From contig JAQGLD010000527.1 of the NCBI GenBank assembly GCA_028293055.1, forward strand, positions 1 to 10,339: a DNA stretch of 10,339 nt, given 5' to 3'. Below are positions 1-6,369 of this stretch, piece after piece. The stretch comes from Alphaproteobacteria bacterium (GTDB lineage Bacteria; Pseudomonadota; Alphaproteobacteria; Sphingomonadales; Sphingomonadaceae). The position numbers and the translations under genes were made by a program. Each line of letters starts with the position of its first letter. The stretch's first letter is position 1. The notes under the pieces were generated by a model. The model searched no databases. It saw nothing but the letters and a program-made list of their open reading frames with translations, and was not told the origin of the DNA.

Positions 1-1
1 C

Positions 2-1399
2 GCCTATTTCGACTGGACGCTTTCGGTTCCGGCCTCGGTCGACCGCGCCGAGATCCTCGAATGCTTCGACTTCGTTTCCCCCGATTGCATCGTCGAAGTC
101 GAGCGTGCCGCAGTGCCGGACGCAGGGCTCGCGCCTCCCGCCGTCGACTCCGATCCATCCGAACATTCGGCCGACCGCGCCCCTCCGCAGGCCAAGGGCC
201 TCCCGATCGATGCGCCGGCGCAGACCATCCGGGTGGATCTCGGCAAGCTCGACATGCTGCTCAACCTGGTGGGCGAGCTCGTCATCCGGAACTCGATCCT
301 CGCCGACCGGCTGCCGCCGGCGGACCAGGAAAAGGTCGAGCTTCCCGAGCTCGCGCGCCTGACCCGCGAGATCCAGGACAATGTGATGTCGCTGCGCGCG
401 CAGCCCATCCGCCAGGCCTTCTCGCGCGTGCCGAGGATGCTGCGCGACCTCATGGCCGAGACCGGCAAGCAGGTGACGCTCGAGACCAGCGGCGAGATCA
501 CCGAAGTCGACAAGGGCGTGATCGAAAAGATCGGCGACCCGCTCACCCACATGATCCGCAACGCGGTCGACCATGGCATCGAGACTGTCGGGGAGCGAAT
601 TGCCAGCGGCAAGCCCGCCGAGGGCATGATTCGTCTCTCGGCCGAACAGAAAGGTGCACGGATTTTCGTCCGGGTCAGCGACGACGGCCGCGGCATCGAC
701 CGGGCCCGCGTACGCGCCAAGGCGATCGAAAAAGGCATCATTCCGGCCGACGCGATCCTTTGCGACGAGGAGATCGACCAGCTGATCTGCGCCCCCGGTT
801 TCTCCACTTCGGAAACCGTTTCGAACATTTCGGGACGTGGAGTCGGAATGGATGTCGTCCGCTCCAGCGTCGAGGCGCTCGGCGGGCGCGTCGAGATCAG
901 GTCGGTGCCCGGCCAGGGCACGACCTTCACCATGGCGCTTCCGCTTACCCTCGCGATCCTGGACGGAATGATCGTCAGGCTCGCCCACCAGCGATTCGTC
1001 CTGCCGCTGGCCAGCGTGGTCGAATCGATCCAGCCCGAGCCGGGCCAGGTTCGATTGATCTCGCCGCACTGCGAAGTGATCGAGCTCCGCGGCTCCTATC
1101 TGCCGATCAAGCGGCTGACCGAATATTTCGGTCTTGCCGCCAACGATCGCCGTCGGCCGGAGGACTGTCTCGTCATCGTCGTCGAAAGCGAGCCGGTCGG
1201 CCGGGTCGGCCTGATGGTCGACACGATCGACGACCGCCGCGAGGTGGTGATCAAGAGCCTGGACCAGAACCTTTATCCGATCCGGGGTCTCGGTGGCGCC
1301 ACCATCCTCGGCGACGGCTCGATCGCCCTGATTCTCGATGTCGACGCGCTGGTCGCACCCGCGGACCAGCGCCACCCCCTCAAAGGACTCGCAGCATGA
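2..1399 (+). CDS. cheA: Chemotaxis sensor histidine kinase CheA (5' end missing)
   Basis: CheA autophosphorylates on an N-terminal His in response to CheW-coupled receptors and passes the phosphate to CheY and CheB. The frame is open from the window edge, so the P1 phosphotransfer domain lies upstream. A GTG at 113 is in frame but internal, not a start. The first ~35 visible residues (including DWTLSVP and CFDFVSPD) look like the end of a P2-like region, followed by a Pro/Asp-rich linker. Next come the P3 dimerisation helices (nt ~235-430, LDMLLNLVGELVIRNS) and the ATP-binding P4 domain. P4 shows the N box HMIRNAVDHG (nt ~548-577), the G1 box DDGRGID (~680-700), an F-box-like APGFSTSE, and the G2 box GRGVGMD (~833-853). 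The C-terminal ~145 residues are the CheW-like P5 domain. The stop overlaps the cheW start (ATGA, 1396-1399). Nothing in the visible part looks broken. Confidence 0.96.
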   Translation, partial: AYFDWTLSVPASVDRAEILECFDFVSPDCIVEVERAAVPDAGLAPPAVDSDPSEHSADRAPPQAKGLPIDAPAQTIRVDLGKLDMLLNLVGELVIRNSILADRLPPADQEKVELPELARLTREIQDNVMSLRAQPIRQAFSRVPRMLRDLMAETGKQVTLETSGEITEVDKGVIEKIGDPLTHMIRNAVDHGIETVGERIASGKPAEGMIRLSAEQKGARIFVRVSDDGRGIDRARVRAKAIEKGIIPADAILCDEEIDQLICAPGFSTSETVSNISGRGVGMDVVRSSVEALGGRVEIRSVPGQGTTFTMALPLTLAILDGMIVRLAHQRFVLPLASVVESIQPEPGQVRLISPHCEVIELRGSYLPIKRLTEYFGLAANDRRRPEDCLVIVVESEPVGRVGLMVDTIDDRREVVIKSLDQNLYPIRGLGGATILGDGSIALILDVDALVAPADQRHPLKGLAA

Positions 1400-1884
1400 C
1401 CACCCAGACCCCCTCCGAGCGCAAGATCGTCACCTTCTCGCTCGCCGGGCAGATGTTCGGGATCGACATGAGCGCGCTGGTCGAGATTCGCGAATGGGAG
1501 ACCCCCACTCCGCTGCCGGGCGTACCTGCCTTCATCAAGGGCGTAACCAACCTTCGCGGGACCGTTGTCCCGGTGATCGGGCTCGCCGAGCGGCTGGGCT
1601 GGGCGCCGAGCGAGCTGCATTCACGCTCGTGCATCCTGGTGGTCAATATCGGCGACAAGCAGGCCGGGTTCCTCGTCGACGAGGTCGCCGACATCGTCCA
1701 GGTCCAGGCCGGCGACATCCAGCCCGCACCCGATGTGGAATCCGGCGAAGAACGCCTGATCGCGGGTCTGGTCCGCGTCCCGCAGCGCGCCACTGCAGTC
1801 GAGGGAGCGGATTCGCACGCGATGGTGCTGCTGCTCGACCTCGACGCGCTCAGCCTGGCCAGGCCTCTCGAGCTCGCCGCATGA
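1396..1884 (+). CDS. cheW: Chemotaxis coupling protein CheW
   Basis: CheW is the cytoplasmic adaptor that joins chemoreceptor tips to the P5 domain of CheA and so forms the signalling array. The 162-residue product is a single CheW domain of normal length. It opens with the IVTFSLAGQMFGIDMSALVEI strand pattern and carries the receptor/kinase contact signature GVTNLRGTVVPVIGL (residues ~49-63) and the VDEVADIV motif (~95-101). The start ATG lies in the ATGA overlap with the cheA stop. AAGGA at 1383-1387 gives an 8-nt spacer, which supports this start. The gene end overlaps cheR in the same way (ATGA, 1881-1884), so translation of A, W and R is probably coupled. The extra ~10 residues at the C terminus (LARPLELAA) are not part of the core fold. 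Confidence 0.96.
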   Translation: MTTQTPSERKIVTFSLAGQMFGIDMSALVEIREWETPTPLPGVPAFIKGVTNLRGTVVPVIGLAERLGWAPSELHSRSCILVVNIGDKQAGFLVDEVADIVQVQAGDIQPAPDVESGEERLIAGLVRVPQRATAVEGADSHAMVLLLDLDALSLARPLELAA

Positions 1885-2750
1885 TTGACGCCATCGAGGG
1901 GGAAGCGGACTCGATCGTCGCGACGACGGTCGAGCTGCCCCCGCGGATATTCTCGAGGATCGCCGAGATCGTTCGACGGGAAGCGCGCATCGAGCTGCCC
2001 CCGAGCAAGATCACGCTCGTCCAGTCGCGCCTTGCACGCCGGCTGCGGGAGCGGCAGCTGGAGAGCTTCGGCGACTATATCGCCGTGATCGAGTCGGACG
2101 CCGAAGAGCGGGCTGCGATGATCATCGCGCTTACCACCAACCACACCCATTTCTTCCGCGAGAATCATCACTTCGAGCACCTTCGCGAGACCGTCGTCCC
2201 GATGCTGCGGGAGCGAGCGCTCCGGGGGCCGGTGCGGATCTGGTCGGCGGGCTGCTCGAGCGGCCAGGAGATCTATTCAATCGCCATGTGCCTGCTCGGC
2301 AAGGATAGAGCGAGCGCGGAATGGCTCAACCGCGGCGACGTCAAGCTGCTCGCCACCGATCTTTCGCCGCCGGTCGTCGAAGCGACACGCCGCGCGGTCT
2401 ATAGTGCCGACGATATCGAGCCGGTGCCGCCGGCCTATCGCCGCCGCTGGCTCCTGCAGGAGGAGGACGAGTTCGCGATGTCGCCGGAGGCGCGCCGTCT
2501 CGTCACCGCCCGGGTCCTCAACCTGTTCGGCCCATGGCCGATGACTCGCCAATATGACGTGATCTTCTGCCGCAACGTGATGATCTATTTCGACGCTTTG
2601 GCGAAGGCCGAGCTCGAGGCGCGCTTCGTCGAGATGCTGACTCCGGGCGGCTATCTCTATGTCGGCCATTCGGAGCGCCTGATCGGCCCGGCCGCGGGCA
2701 GCATGACGCCCTGCGGCCAGACCATTTACGTCAAAGCGAACCGCCGATGA
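1881..2750 (+). CDS. cheR: Chemotaxis receptor methyltransferase CheR
   Basis: CheR methylates glutamates on chemoreceptors using S-adenosylmethionine and drives adaptation against CheB. The 289-residue protein has the usual N-terminal helical domain (residues ~18-95) ending in LTTNHTHFFRENHHFE, close to the family TTNxTxFFRExHHF signature. The SAM-binding domain follows, with IWSAGCSSGQEIYSIAM (~120-136), ATDLSP (158-163), IFCRNVMIYF (228-237) and PGGYLYVGHSE (255-265). The start is the ATG overlapping the cheW stop. No clear Shine-Dalgarno sequence is seen, so coupled re-initiation is likely. The beta-subdomain loop (~190-215, WLLQEEDEFAMSPEARRL) lacks the glycine-rich stretch I recall from E. 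coli CheR (MRGTGPHEG). That loop bears on whether CheR tethers to a receptor C-terminal pentapeptide, so this enzyme may be pentapeptide-independent (inference). Confidence 0.95.
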   Translation: MIDAIEGEADSIVATTVELPPRIFSRIAEIVRREARIELPPSKITLVQSRLARRLRERQLESFGDYIAVIESDAEERAAMIIALTTNHTHFFRENHHFEHLRETVVPMLRERALRGPVRIWSAGCSSGQEIYSIAMCLLGKDRASAEWLNRGDVKLLATDLSPPVVEATRRAVYSADDIEPVPPAYRRRWLLQEEDEFAMSPEARRLVTARVLNLFGPWPMTRQYDVIFCRNVMIYFDALAKAELEARFVEMLTPGGYLYVGHSERLIGPAAGSMTPCGQTIYVKANRR

Positions 2751-3790
2751 CGAAACCGGTCCGAGTCCTGGTGATCGACGACAGCGCCTCGATGCGGGCG
2801 GCGATCCAGCGTATCCTCTCCGCCGATCCCGACATCGAGGTGATTGGCGGCGCGCCCGAGCCCTTTGCCGCGCGCGCGATGATCAAGGCACTCAATCCGG
2901 ACGTGCTGACGCTCGACATCGAAATGCCCGGCATGGACGGCCTCTCCTTTCTGGAGAAGATCATGCGGCTGCGGCCGATGCCCGTGGTCATGTGCTCGAC
3001 GCGGACCGCGCGCGGAACCCGGGCGACGATCGAGGCGCTTCGCCTCGGGGCCGTCGACTGTATCGCCAAGCCAAGCGGCAATGCCGCCGATCTCGAGCGC
3101 GATGCCGCATTGCTGCGCAGCACGGTGAAGTCGGCGGCCCGTTCGTGCGCCCATATTCGCCCGGCGCCGATCGCGCCCATGTCGGCTGGGGCGGTCCAGC
3201 CGGACCGCGGCACGATCATAGCGATCGGCGCTTCGACCGGCGGCGTTGAAGCCCTTTTCTCGCTGCTCGCCGCGCTTCCCCCCGACTGCCCGCCGGTCCT
3301 GATCGTCCAGCATATGCCGCGCGGCTATACTGCCGGATTCGCCGATCATCTCGACCGGGCGACTCGGGTGAAGGTGGTCGAAGCCTCCCACGGAATGACG
3401 GTCGAGGCGGGCCATGTCTATGTGGCGCCTGGCGGCGATCGTCATATGGCGCTGGCGGACGACGAAATCCCCACCATCCGCCTCGAAGCGGCCGAGCCGG
3501 TCAACGGCCATCGCCCCTCGGTGGACCGACTGTTCCATTCGATCGTCCCGTTCGGGACGCGCGCGATCGGGGTGATCCTGACCGGAATGGGGTCCGACGG
3601 CGCCGCGGGCCTGCTCGCAATGCGGGCCGCCGGAGCACGAACGCTCGGCCAGAACAAGGCAAGCTGCGTCGTCTACGGCATGCCGCGAGCGGCGTTCGCG
3701 GCAGGCGCGGTCGAACGAGAATATCCATTGTCCGCACTTCCCGGGGCCATCCTCGCGGCATGTCGTGGCCATGCGAGAGCAGGAGCGTAA
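2747..3790 (+). CDS. cheB: Chemotaxis methylesterase/glutamine deamidase CheB
   Basis: CheB removes receptor methyl groups (and deamidates Gln) when its receiver domain is phosphorylated by CheA, giving negative feedback. The 347-residue protein has the standard two-domain layout. The receiver (residues ~5-125) has acidic D11-D12, phosphoacceptor D57 in LTLDIEMPGMDG, and K108 in the AKPSG switch region. After a linker rich in Pro and Ala (~130-153) comes the esterase domain. Its predicted catalytic triad is S163 (IGASTGG), H189 (VQHMPRG) and D284 (TGMGSDGA), within two positions of the E. coli triad S164/H190/D286. The start overlaps the cheR stop (ATGA, 2747-2750). The last codons contain the Shine-Dalgarno sequence of cheY. 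All key residues are present, so the protein should be active. Confidence 0.96.
   Translation: MTKPVRVLVIDDSASMRAAIQRILSADPDIEVIGGAPEPFAARAMIKALNPDVLTLDIEMPGMDGLSFLEKIMRLRPMPVVMCSTRTARGTRATIEALRLGAVDCIAKPSGNAADLERDAALLRSTVKSAARSCAHIRPAPIAPMSAGAVQPDRGTIIAIGASTGGVEALFSLLAALPPDCPPVLIVQHMPRGYTAGFADHLDRATRVKVVEASHGMTVEAGHVYVAPGGDRHMALADDEIPTIRLEAAEPVNGHRPSVDRLFHSIVPFGTRAIGVILTGMGSDGAAGLLAMRAAGARTLGQNKASCVVYGMPRAAFAAGAVEREYPLSALPGAILAACRGHARAGA
3781..3785 (+). promoter_or_regulatory. Ribosome binding site deciding the cheY start
   Basis: AGGAG inside the last codons of cheB sits 9 nt before ATG 3795. Earlier in-frame candidates for cheY (GTG 3765, ATG 3771) overlap cheB and would place this site inside the coding sequence. 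The 3795 start also gives a 129-residue CheY, the usual length. Confidence 0.7.
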
Positions 3791-3794
3791 AACT

Positions 3795-4184
3795 ATGCCC
3801 GCAGCATCAGCAATCAAGGTCATGATCGTCGACGATCAGGTAAGCATGCGCGCGATGATCCGGCGTACGCTTCAGGACCTCGGGTTCCGCAACATGCGCG
3901 ACAAGGGGAGCGCAACCGACGCGCTCGTCGCGGTCAAGGCCGATCGAGTCCACCTGATCATCTCGGACTATAACATGCCGGACATGGACGGGCTCCAGTT
4001 CCTCGAGGCGGTGCGCAAGGATCCGGTGATCGGCAAGACGGTGTTCATCATGCTCACCGGTTCCGCGGACCGCGACGTGGTCCAGAAGGCGGCGGCCCTG
4101 GGGGTCAACAATTATGTGGTGAAGCCCTTCGCGGCGGCTGCGCTCAGGGAAAAGATCGAACGCGTCTTCGGCGAACTGACCTGA
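3795..4184 (+). CDS. cheY: Chemotaxis response regulator CheY (single receiver domain)
   Basis: CheY is phosphorylated by CheA and carries the signal to the flagellar switch (FliM), or acts as a phosphate sink where several CheYs exist. The 129-residue product is one receiver domain with no output domain. It has D13-D14 (VMIVDDQ), phosphoacceptor D58 in IISDYNMPDMDG, T88 in IMLTGS, an aromatic switch residue Y107 and K110 in NNYVVKPF. This matches the E. coli set D12/D13/D57/T87/Y106/K109 with an offset of one. I chose the ATG at 3795 because of the AGGAG at 3781-3785; upstream in-frame starts at 3765 or 3771 would add 8-10 residues. It sits 4 bp after cheB and 4 bp before cheD. Whether it is the motor-binding CheY or a sink cannot be decided from this sequence. 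Confidence 0.95.
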   Translation: MPAASAIKVMIVDDQVSMRAMIRRTLQDLGFRNMRDKGSATDALVAVKADRVHLIISDYNMPDMDGLQFLEAVRKDPVIGKTVFIMLTGSADRDVVQKAAALGVNNYVVKPFAAAALREKIERVFGELT

Positions 4185-4188
4185 ATCT

Positions 4189-4707
4189 ATGAAGCGGATT
4201 CCGATCGTTCAGGGCCAGTTTCGCGTCGTCGACGAGCCCGATGTGATGATCACCACGGTGCTCGGCTCGTGCGTCGCCGTGTGCCTGCACGATTGCATCG
4301 CCCGGATCGGCGGGATGAACCATTTTCTTCTCGCCGAGCCCAGCCCGGGCAATTTCACCTCGCAGCAGGACATGCAGCGCTACGGAATCCACGCGATGGA
4401 GCTGCTGATCAACGAGATGATGAAGCGCGGCGCCTCACGGCACCATCTGCGCGCGCATCTTTATGGCGGCGCCAACATCGTCGCCGGCCTCGGCAATATC
4501 GGCTCGACCAACGCAGCTTTCGCGCGACGCTTCGTACAAACCGAAGGCATAGGCATCGGTCATTGCGATCTCGGCGGTCGCCATGCGCGCAGGGTCGAGT
4601 TCCGGCCTTACGAGGGCAAGGCGCGGTCGGCGGTCGTCGCCGAGTCCCCACCGATCGCATTCCAGCCCCGCTTGTTCGCCGCAACCGGCGATATCGAATT
4701 GTTTTGA
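4189..4707 (+). CDS. cheD: Chemoreceptor glutamine deamidase CheD
   Basis: CheD deamidates specific receptor glutamines to glutamates, tuning receptors and feeding into adaptation. The 172-residue protein has the family nucleophile in TTVLGSCVAVCLHD, with C28 as the predicted catalytic Cys and T22/T23 nearby. H45 in GGMNHFLL is the predicted catalytic His; compare T. maritima T21/C27/H44. A conserved LYGGAN (residues 91-96) and an N-x-G-xx-N stretch (GNIGSTN, 102-108) follow. The start lies 4 bp after the cheY stop, with no strong Shine-Dalgarno sequence, so it probably depends on coupling. The gene is of ordinary length with all active-site residues visible. Its position beside cheY and the 95-aa DxxxQ gene resembles the cheD-cheT end of rhizobial che operons (known from the literature, not checked here). 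Confidence 0.95.
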   Translation: MKRIPIVQGQFRVVDEPDVMITTVLGSCVAVCLHDCIARIGGMNHFLLAEPSPGNFTSQQDMQRYGIHAMELLINEMMKRGASRHHLRAHLYGGANIVAGLGNIGSTNAAFARRFVQTEGIGIGHCDLGGRHARRVEFRPYEGKARSAVVAESPPIAFQPRLFAATGDIELF

Positions 4708-4723
4708 AACAAAAGTCGGCTCA

Positions 4724-4740
4724 ACCCGCCGTCGGTGGGT
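4724..4740 (+). repeat. Small hairpin in the cheD to 95-aa-gene gap
   Basis: ACCCGCC (4724-4730) and GGTGGGT (4734-4740) can pair as a 7-bp stem with one G-U pair and a 3-nt loop. No T-run follows, so it is not a standard terminator. This 53-bp gap is the only sizeable gap in the operon. The hairpin might stabilise the upstream mRNA or cause partial attenuation. I see no convincing promoter here: TTGAAA (4704-4709) and TATAGA (4750-4755) are 40 bp apart. Confidence 0.3.
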
Positions 4741-4760
4741 GGTTGGTCCTATAGAGAAAT

Positions 4761-5048
4761 ATGGTCCAGGATCATCTCGCCCCCGCGCTTCACGCAGCGA
4801 TTGCCGAAGAGATTCGCGGGATGCGGATGCTGATCGAGCAGCTCGCCGAGCAGCTCACCGGTGACGAGCGTTTCGCGCTTCACCATTTCGAGCAGCTTCA
4901 GACCTTCGACCTGATCGTCCAGCGCGCCGACGAGAGCGCCGATCTGCTCGACCGGATGGCGTCGGGATCGCGGGTCGTTGAGGCGGTCGACGCAGTGCGG
5001 CTGACCGCCGTCCAGGACCGGCTGCGCGCAGCGCTGCTGGCGGCCTGA
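4761..5048 (+). CDS. Small helical Che-operon protein with DxxxQ motif (CheT/CheZ-like candidate)
   Basis: This 95-residue protein has no signal peptide or membrane segment and reads as helical throughout, rich in Ala, Leu, Glu, Gln and Arg. A long predicted helix (residues ~37-67) contains EQLQTFDLIVQRADESADLL, with D50 and Q54 spaced as DxxxQ. CheZ uses D143 and Q147 in QDFQDLTGQ to dephosphorylate CheY-P, and the local match (Q-x-F-D-L-x-x-Q against F-Q-D-L-T-G-Q) is suggestive. Rhizobial CheT, a small che-operon protein, is reported to use the same DxxxQ idea. Context fits: it lies directly after cheY-cheD, no cheZ is visible, and it precedes motB by 7 bp. CheZ's long hairpin and C-terminal CheY-binding peptide are absent. 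It could instead be a flagellar chaperone (FlgN/FliT-like) or an array component. The gene itself is well supported; the phosphatase role is inferred. Confidence 0.75.
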   Translation: MVQDHLAPALHAAIAEEIRGMRMLIEQLAEQLTGDERFALHHFEQLQTFDLIVQRADESADLLDRMASGSRVVEAVDAVRLTAVQDRLRAALLAA

Positions 5049-5055
5049 GGCGACG

Positions 5056-5919
5056 ATGGCGACCAAGCCGGGCAGCAATCAGCGCCCGATCATCATCGTG
5101 CGCAAGCGCAGGAAGAGCGCCCATCCTCACCATGGCGGTGCCTGGAAGGTCGCTTACGCCGACTTCGTGACCGCCATGATGGCCTTCTTCATGCTCCTCT
5201 GGCTGATTTCGAACCCCGACAAGCAGCGCCTCAAGGGCCTCGCGGAATATTTCTCGCCGGCCGAGCCGGCAGCTTCGCAGACAACCACTGCCAGCCCGGG
5301 CCAGACGCCAGGGCTCGGCTCTCGTAGCCGCCGTTCGCAGGTCGACACCCTCAAGGCAGCCGGCCAGCCCTCCTTCGAATCCGCGACCAATGGATCGTCG
5401 CGCGGCGGTACTGCCCAGATTCCGGACGCGGCGATGCGCGTTCTCGCCCAGGAAATGCAGATCGCGATCGATTCGATGCCAGAGACCCGGCAGGCGAAGG
5501 ACGGCATTCGAGTCGACCCGACCCCGCAAGGCGTTCGCATCAGCCTGATGGACACCGCCAAGCGGACGATGTTCAAGGGCCCGACCGCCCAGCTCAACGA
5601 TTATGCCAGCCAATTGCTGGCGGCGATCTCCCGCAAGATCGCCAAGTCGGGAAACCAGATCGCGATCGAGGGCCATACCGACGGCGTCGGCGGAGCCAAT
5701 GAGGGCAATTGGCGCCTGTCGGGTGCACGCGCCGAGACCGCGCGGGTGACCATGGCGGCCGCCGGGCTGTCGTCCGACCGCTTCTCCCAGGTCGTCGCCA
5801 TGGCCGGCACCCAGCCGGTCTATCCCGACCAGCCCGACCGACCCGAAAACCGCCGGATCACCGTCGTCCTGCTCCCCGAAGCGCCGCCGACTCCGCGCGA
5901 CGCCAGCTTCAAGTTCTAG
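5056..5919 (+). CDS. motB: Flagellar motor stator protein MotB
   Basis: MotB pairs with MotA to form the ion-driven stator and anchors it to peptidoglycan. The 287-residue protein starts with a basic cytoplasmic tail (KRRKSAHPHHGGAWK). One membrane helix follows (residues ~32-52, VAYADFVTAMMAFFMLLWLIS) and contains D36, the expected ion-carrying Asp. A plug-like stretch (~53-66) and a low-complexity Ser/Thr/Pro/Gly linker (~68-120) come next. The C-terminal OmpA-like peptidoglycan-binding domain has IEGHTDG (204-210), NWRLSGARAETAR (218-230) and RPENRRI (262-268). GAGG at 5047-5050, overlapping the previous stop, is its ribosome binding site. No motA is in the window, so the partner must lie elsewhere. 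Whether the ion is H+ or Na+ cannot be read from this sequence. Confidence 0.95.
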   Translation: MATKPGSNQRPIIIVRKRRKSAHPHHGGAWKVAYADFVTAMMAFFMLLWLISNPDKQRLKGLAEYFSPAEPAASQTTTASPGQTPGLGSRSRRSQVDTLKAAGQPSFESATNGSSRGGTAQIPDAAMRVLAQEMQIAIDSMPETRQAKDGIRVDPTPQGVRISLMDTAKRTMFKGPTAQLNDYASQLLAAISRKIAKSGNQIAIEGHTDGVGGANEGNWRLSGARAETARVTMAAAGLSSDRFSQVVAMAGTQPVYPDQPDRPENRRITVVLLPEAPPTPRDASFKF

Positions 5920-5923
5920 GAGG
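5918..5923 (+). promoter_or_regulatory. Strong ribosome binding site deciding a GTG start
   Basis: A perfect AGGAGG, overlapping the motB stop codon, lies 5 nt before GTG 5929. It is the strongest Shine-Dalgarno sequence in the operon and supports the GTG as the start of the FliL-like gene. Confidence 0.75.
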
Positions 5924-5928
5924 ATCGC

Positions 5929-6369
5929 GTGGCCAAGATCGGCAAGATCCTGATGCCCATCGCGGCACTGGTCTGCGGTATCGCCGCGGGCGGGGGCACC
6001 GCTTACGCCACCGCGAAATTTTTCCATCATGGCCCCCCGGCAGCCCCCACGAACGTACCAACCCTATTCGTGCCGACCGGGGCGATCCTGGCGCCGCTCG
6101 TCTTCCAGGACGGGCGCCTGTCCGGCTATGTCTCGTTCCAGGTCCAGCTCGAGGTTCCCATCGATCAGGGCCCGGCGATCACCGAACGAATCCCGGTCCT
6201 GCTCGACGCGATCAACATGCGGACCTACCGCACTCCGATGGCGAGCGGGCCCGATGGCATGCTTCCCAATCTCGACGCCTTTCGCAAGGTGGTCGATGAA
6301 GCCTCGACCCAGGCATTCGGCAAGGGAGTGGTCAAGAAAGCGGTCGTCACCCAGGCCTCGCCGGCCTGA
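5929..6369 (+). CDS. Membrane-anchored FliL-like protein
   Basis: The 146-residue protein has a short basic N terminus (MAKIGK), one membrane segment (residues ~8-29, LMPIAALVCGIAAGGGTAYATA) and a periplasmic domain. That domain has alternating hydrophobic strands (GAILAPLVFQDGRLSGYVSFQVQLEV, written as 51-76) followed by two helices (~83-100 and 114-130). This matches FliL, a single-pass inner-membrane protein of ~140-180 residues whose periplasmic domain surrounds the stator. The position 9 bp behind motB supports a stator-associated role. The similarity is by topology and pattern, not by a diagnostic motif, so a more distant motility-associated membrane protein is possible. It starts at GTG 5929, fixed by AGGAGG. 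It ends the operon, and its TGA abuts the stop of the convergent DDAH gene with no space for a terminator. Confidence 0.65.
   Translation: MAKIGKILMPIAALVCGIAAGGGTAYATAKFFHHGPPAAPTNVPTLFVPTGAILAPLVFQDGRLSGYVSFQVQLEVPIDQGPAITERIPVLLDAINMRTYRTPMASGPDGMLPNLDAFRKVVDEASTQAFGKGVVKKAVVTQASPA

Noticed and set aside
61..1395. Plus-strand frame upstream of cheW in the cheW frame
   Set aside because: It overlaps cheA, is Arg/Pro-rich and has no domain; the real CheW starts at 1396.
113..1399. GTG at 113 as the start of a short CheA
   Set aside because: The frame is open to the window edge and the residues before 113 fit CheA, so the gene simply begins upstream of the window.
3765..3794. Earlier cheY starts (GTG 3765, ATG 3771)
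   Set aside because: They overlap cheB, lack a ribosome binding site, and make the receiver domain longer than usual; ATG 3795 has AGGAG at the right distance.
4855..6030. Long minus-strand open frame opposite motB
   Set aside because: Arg/Gly/Asp-rich low-information translation, antisense to clear motB and FliL-like genes.
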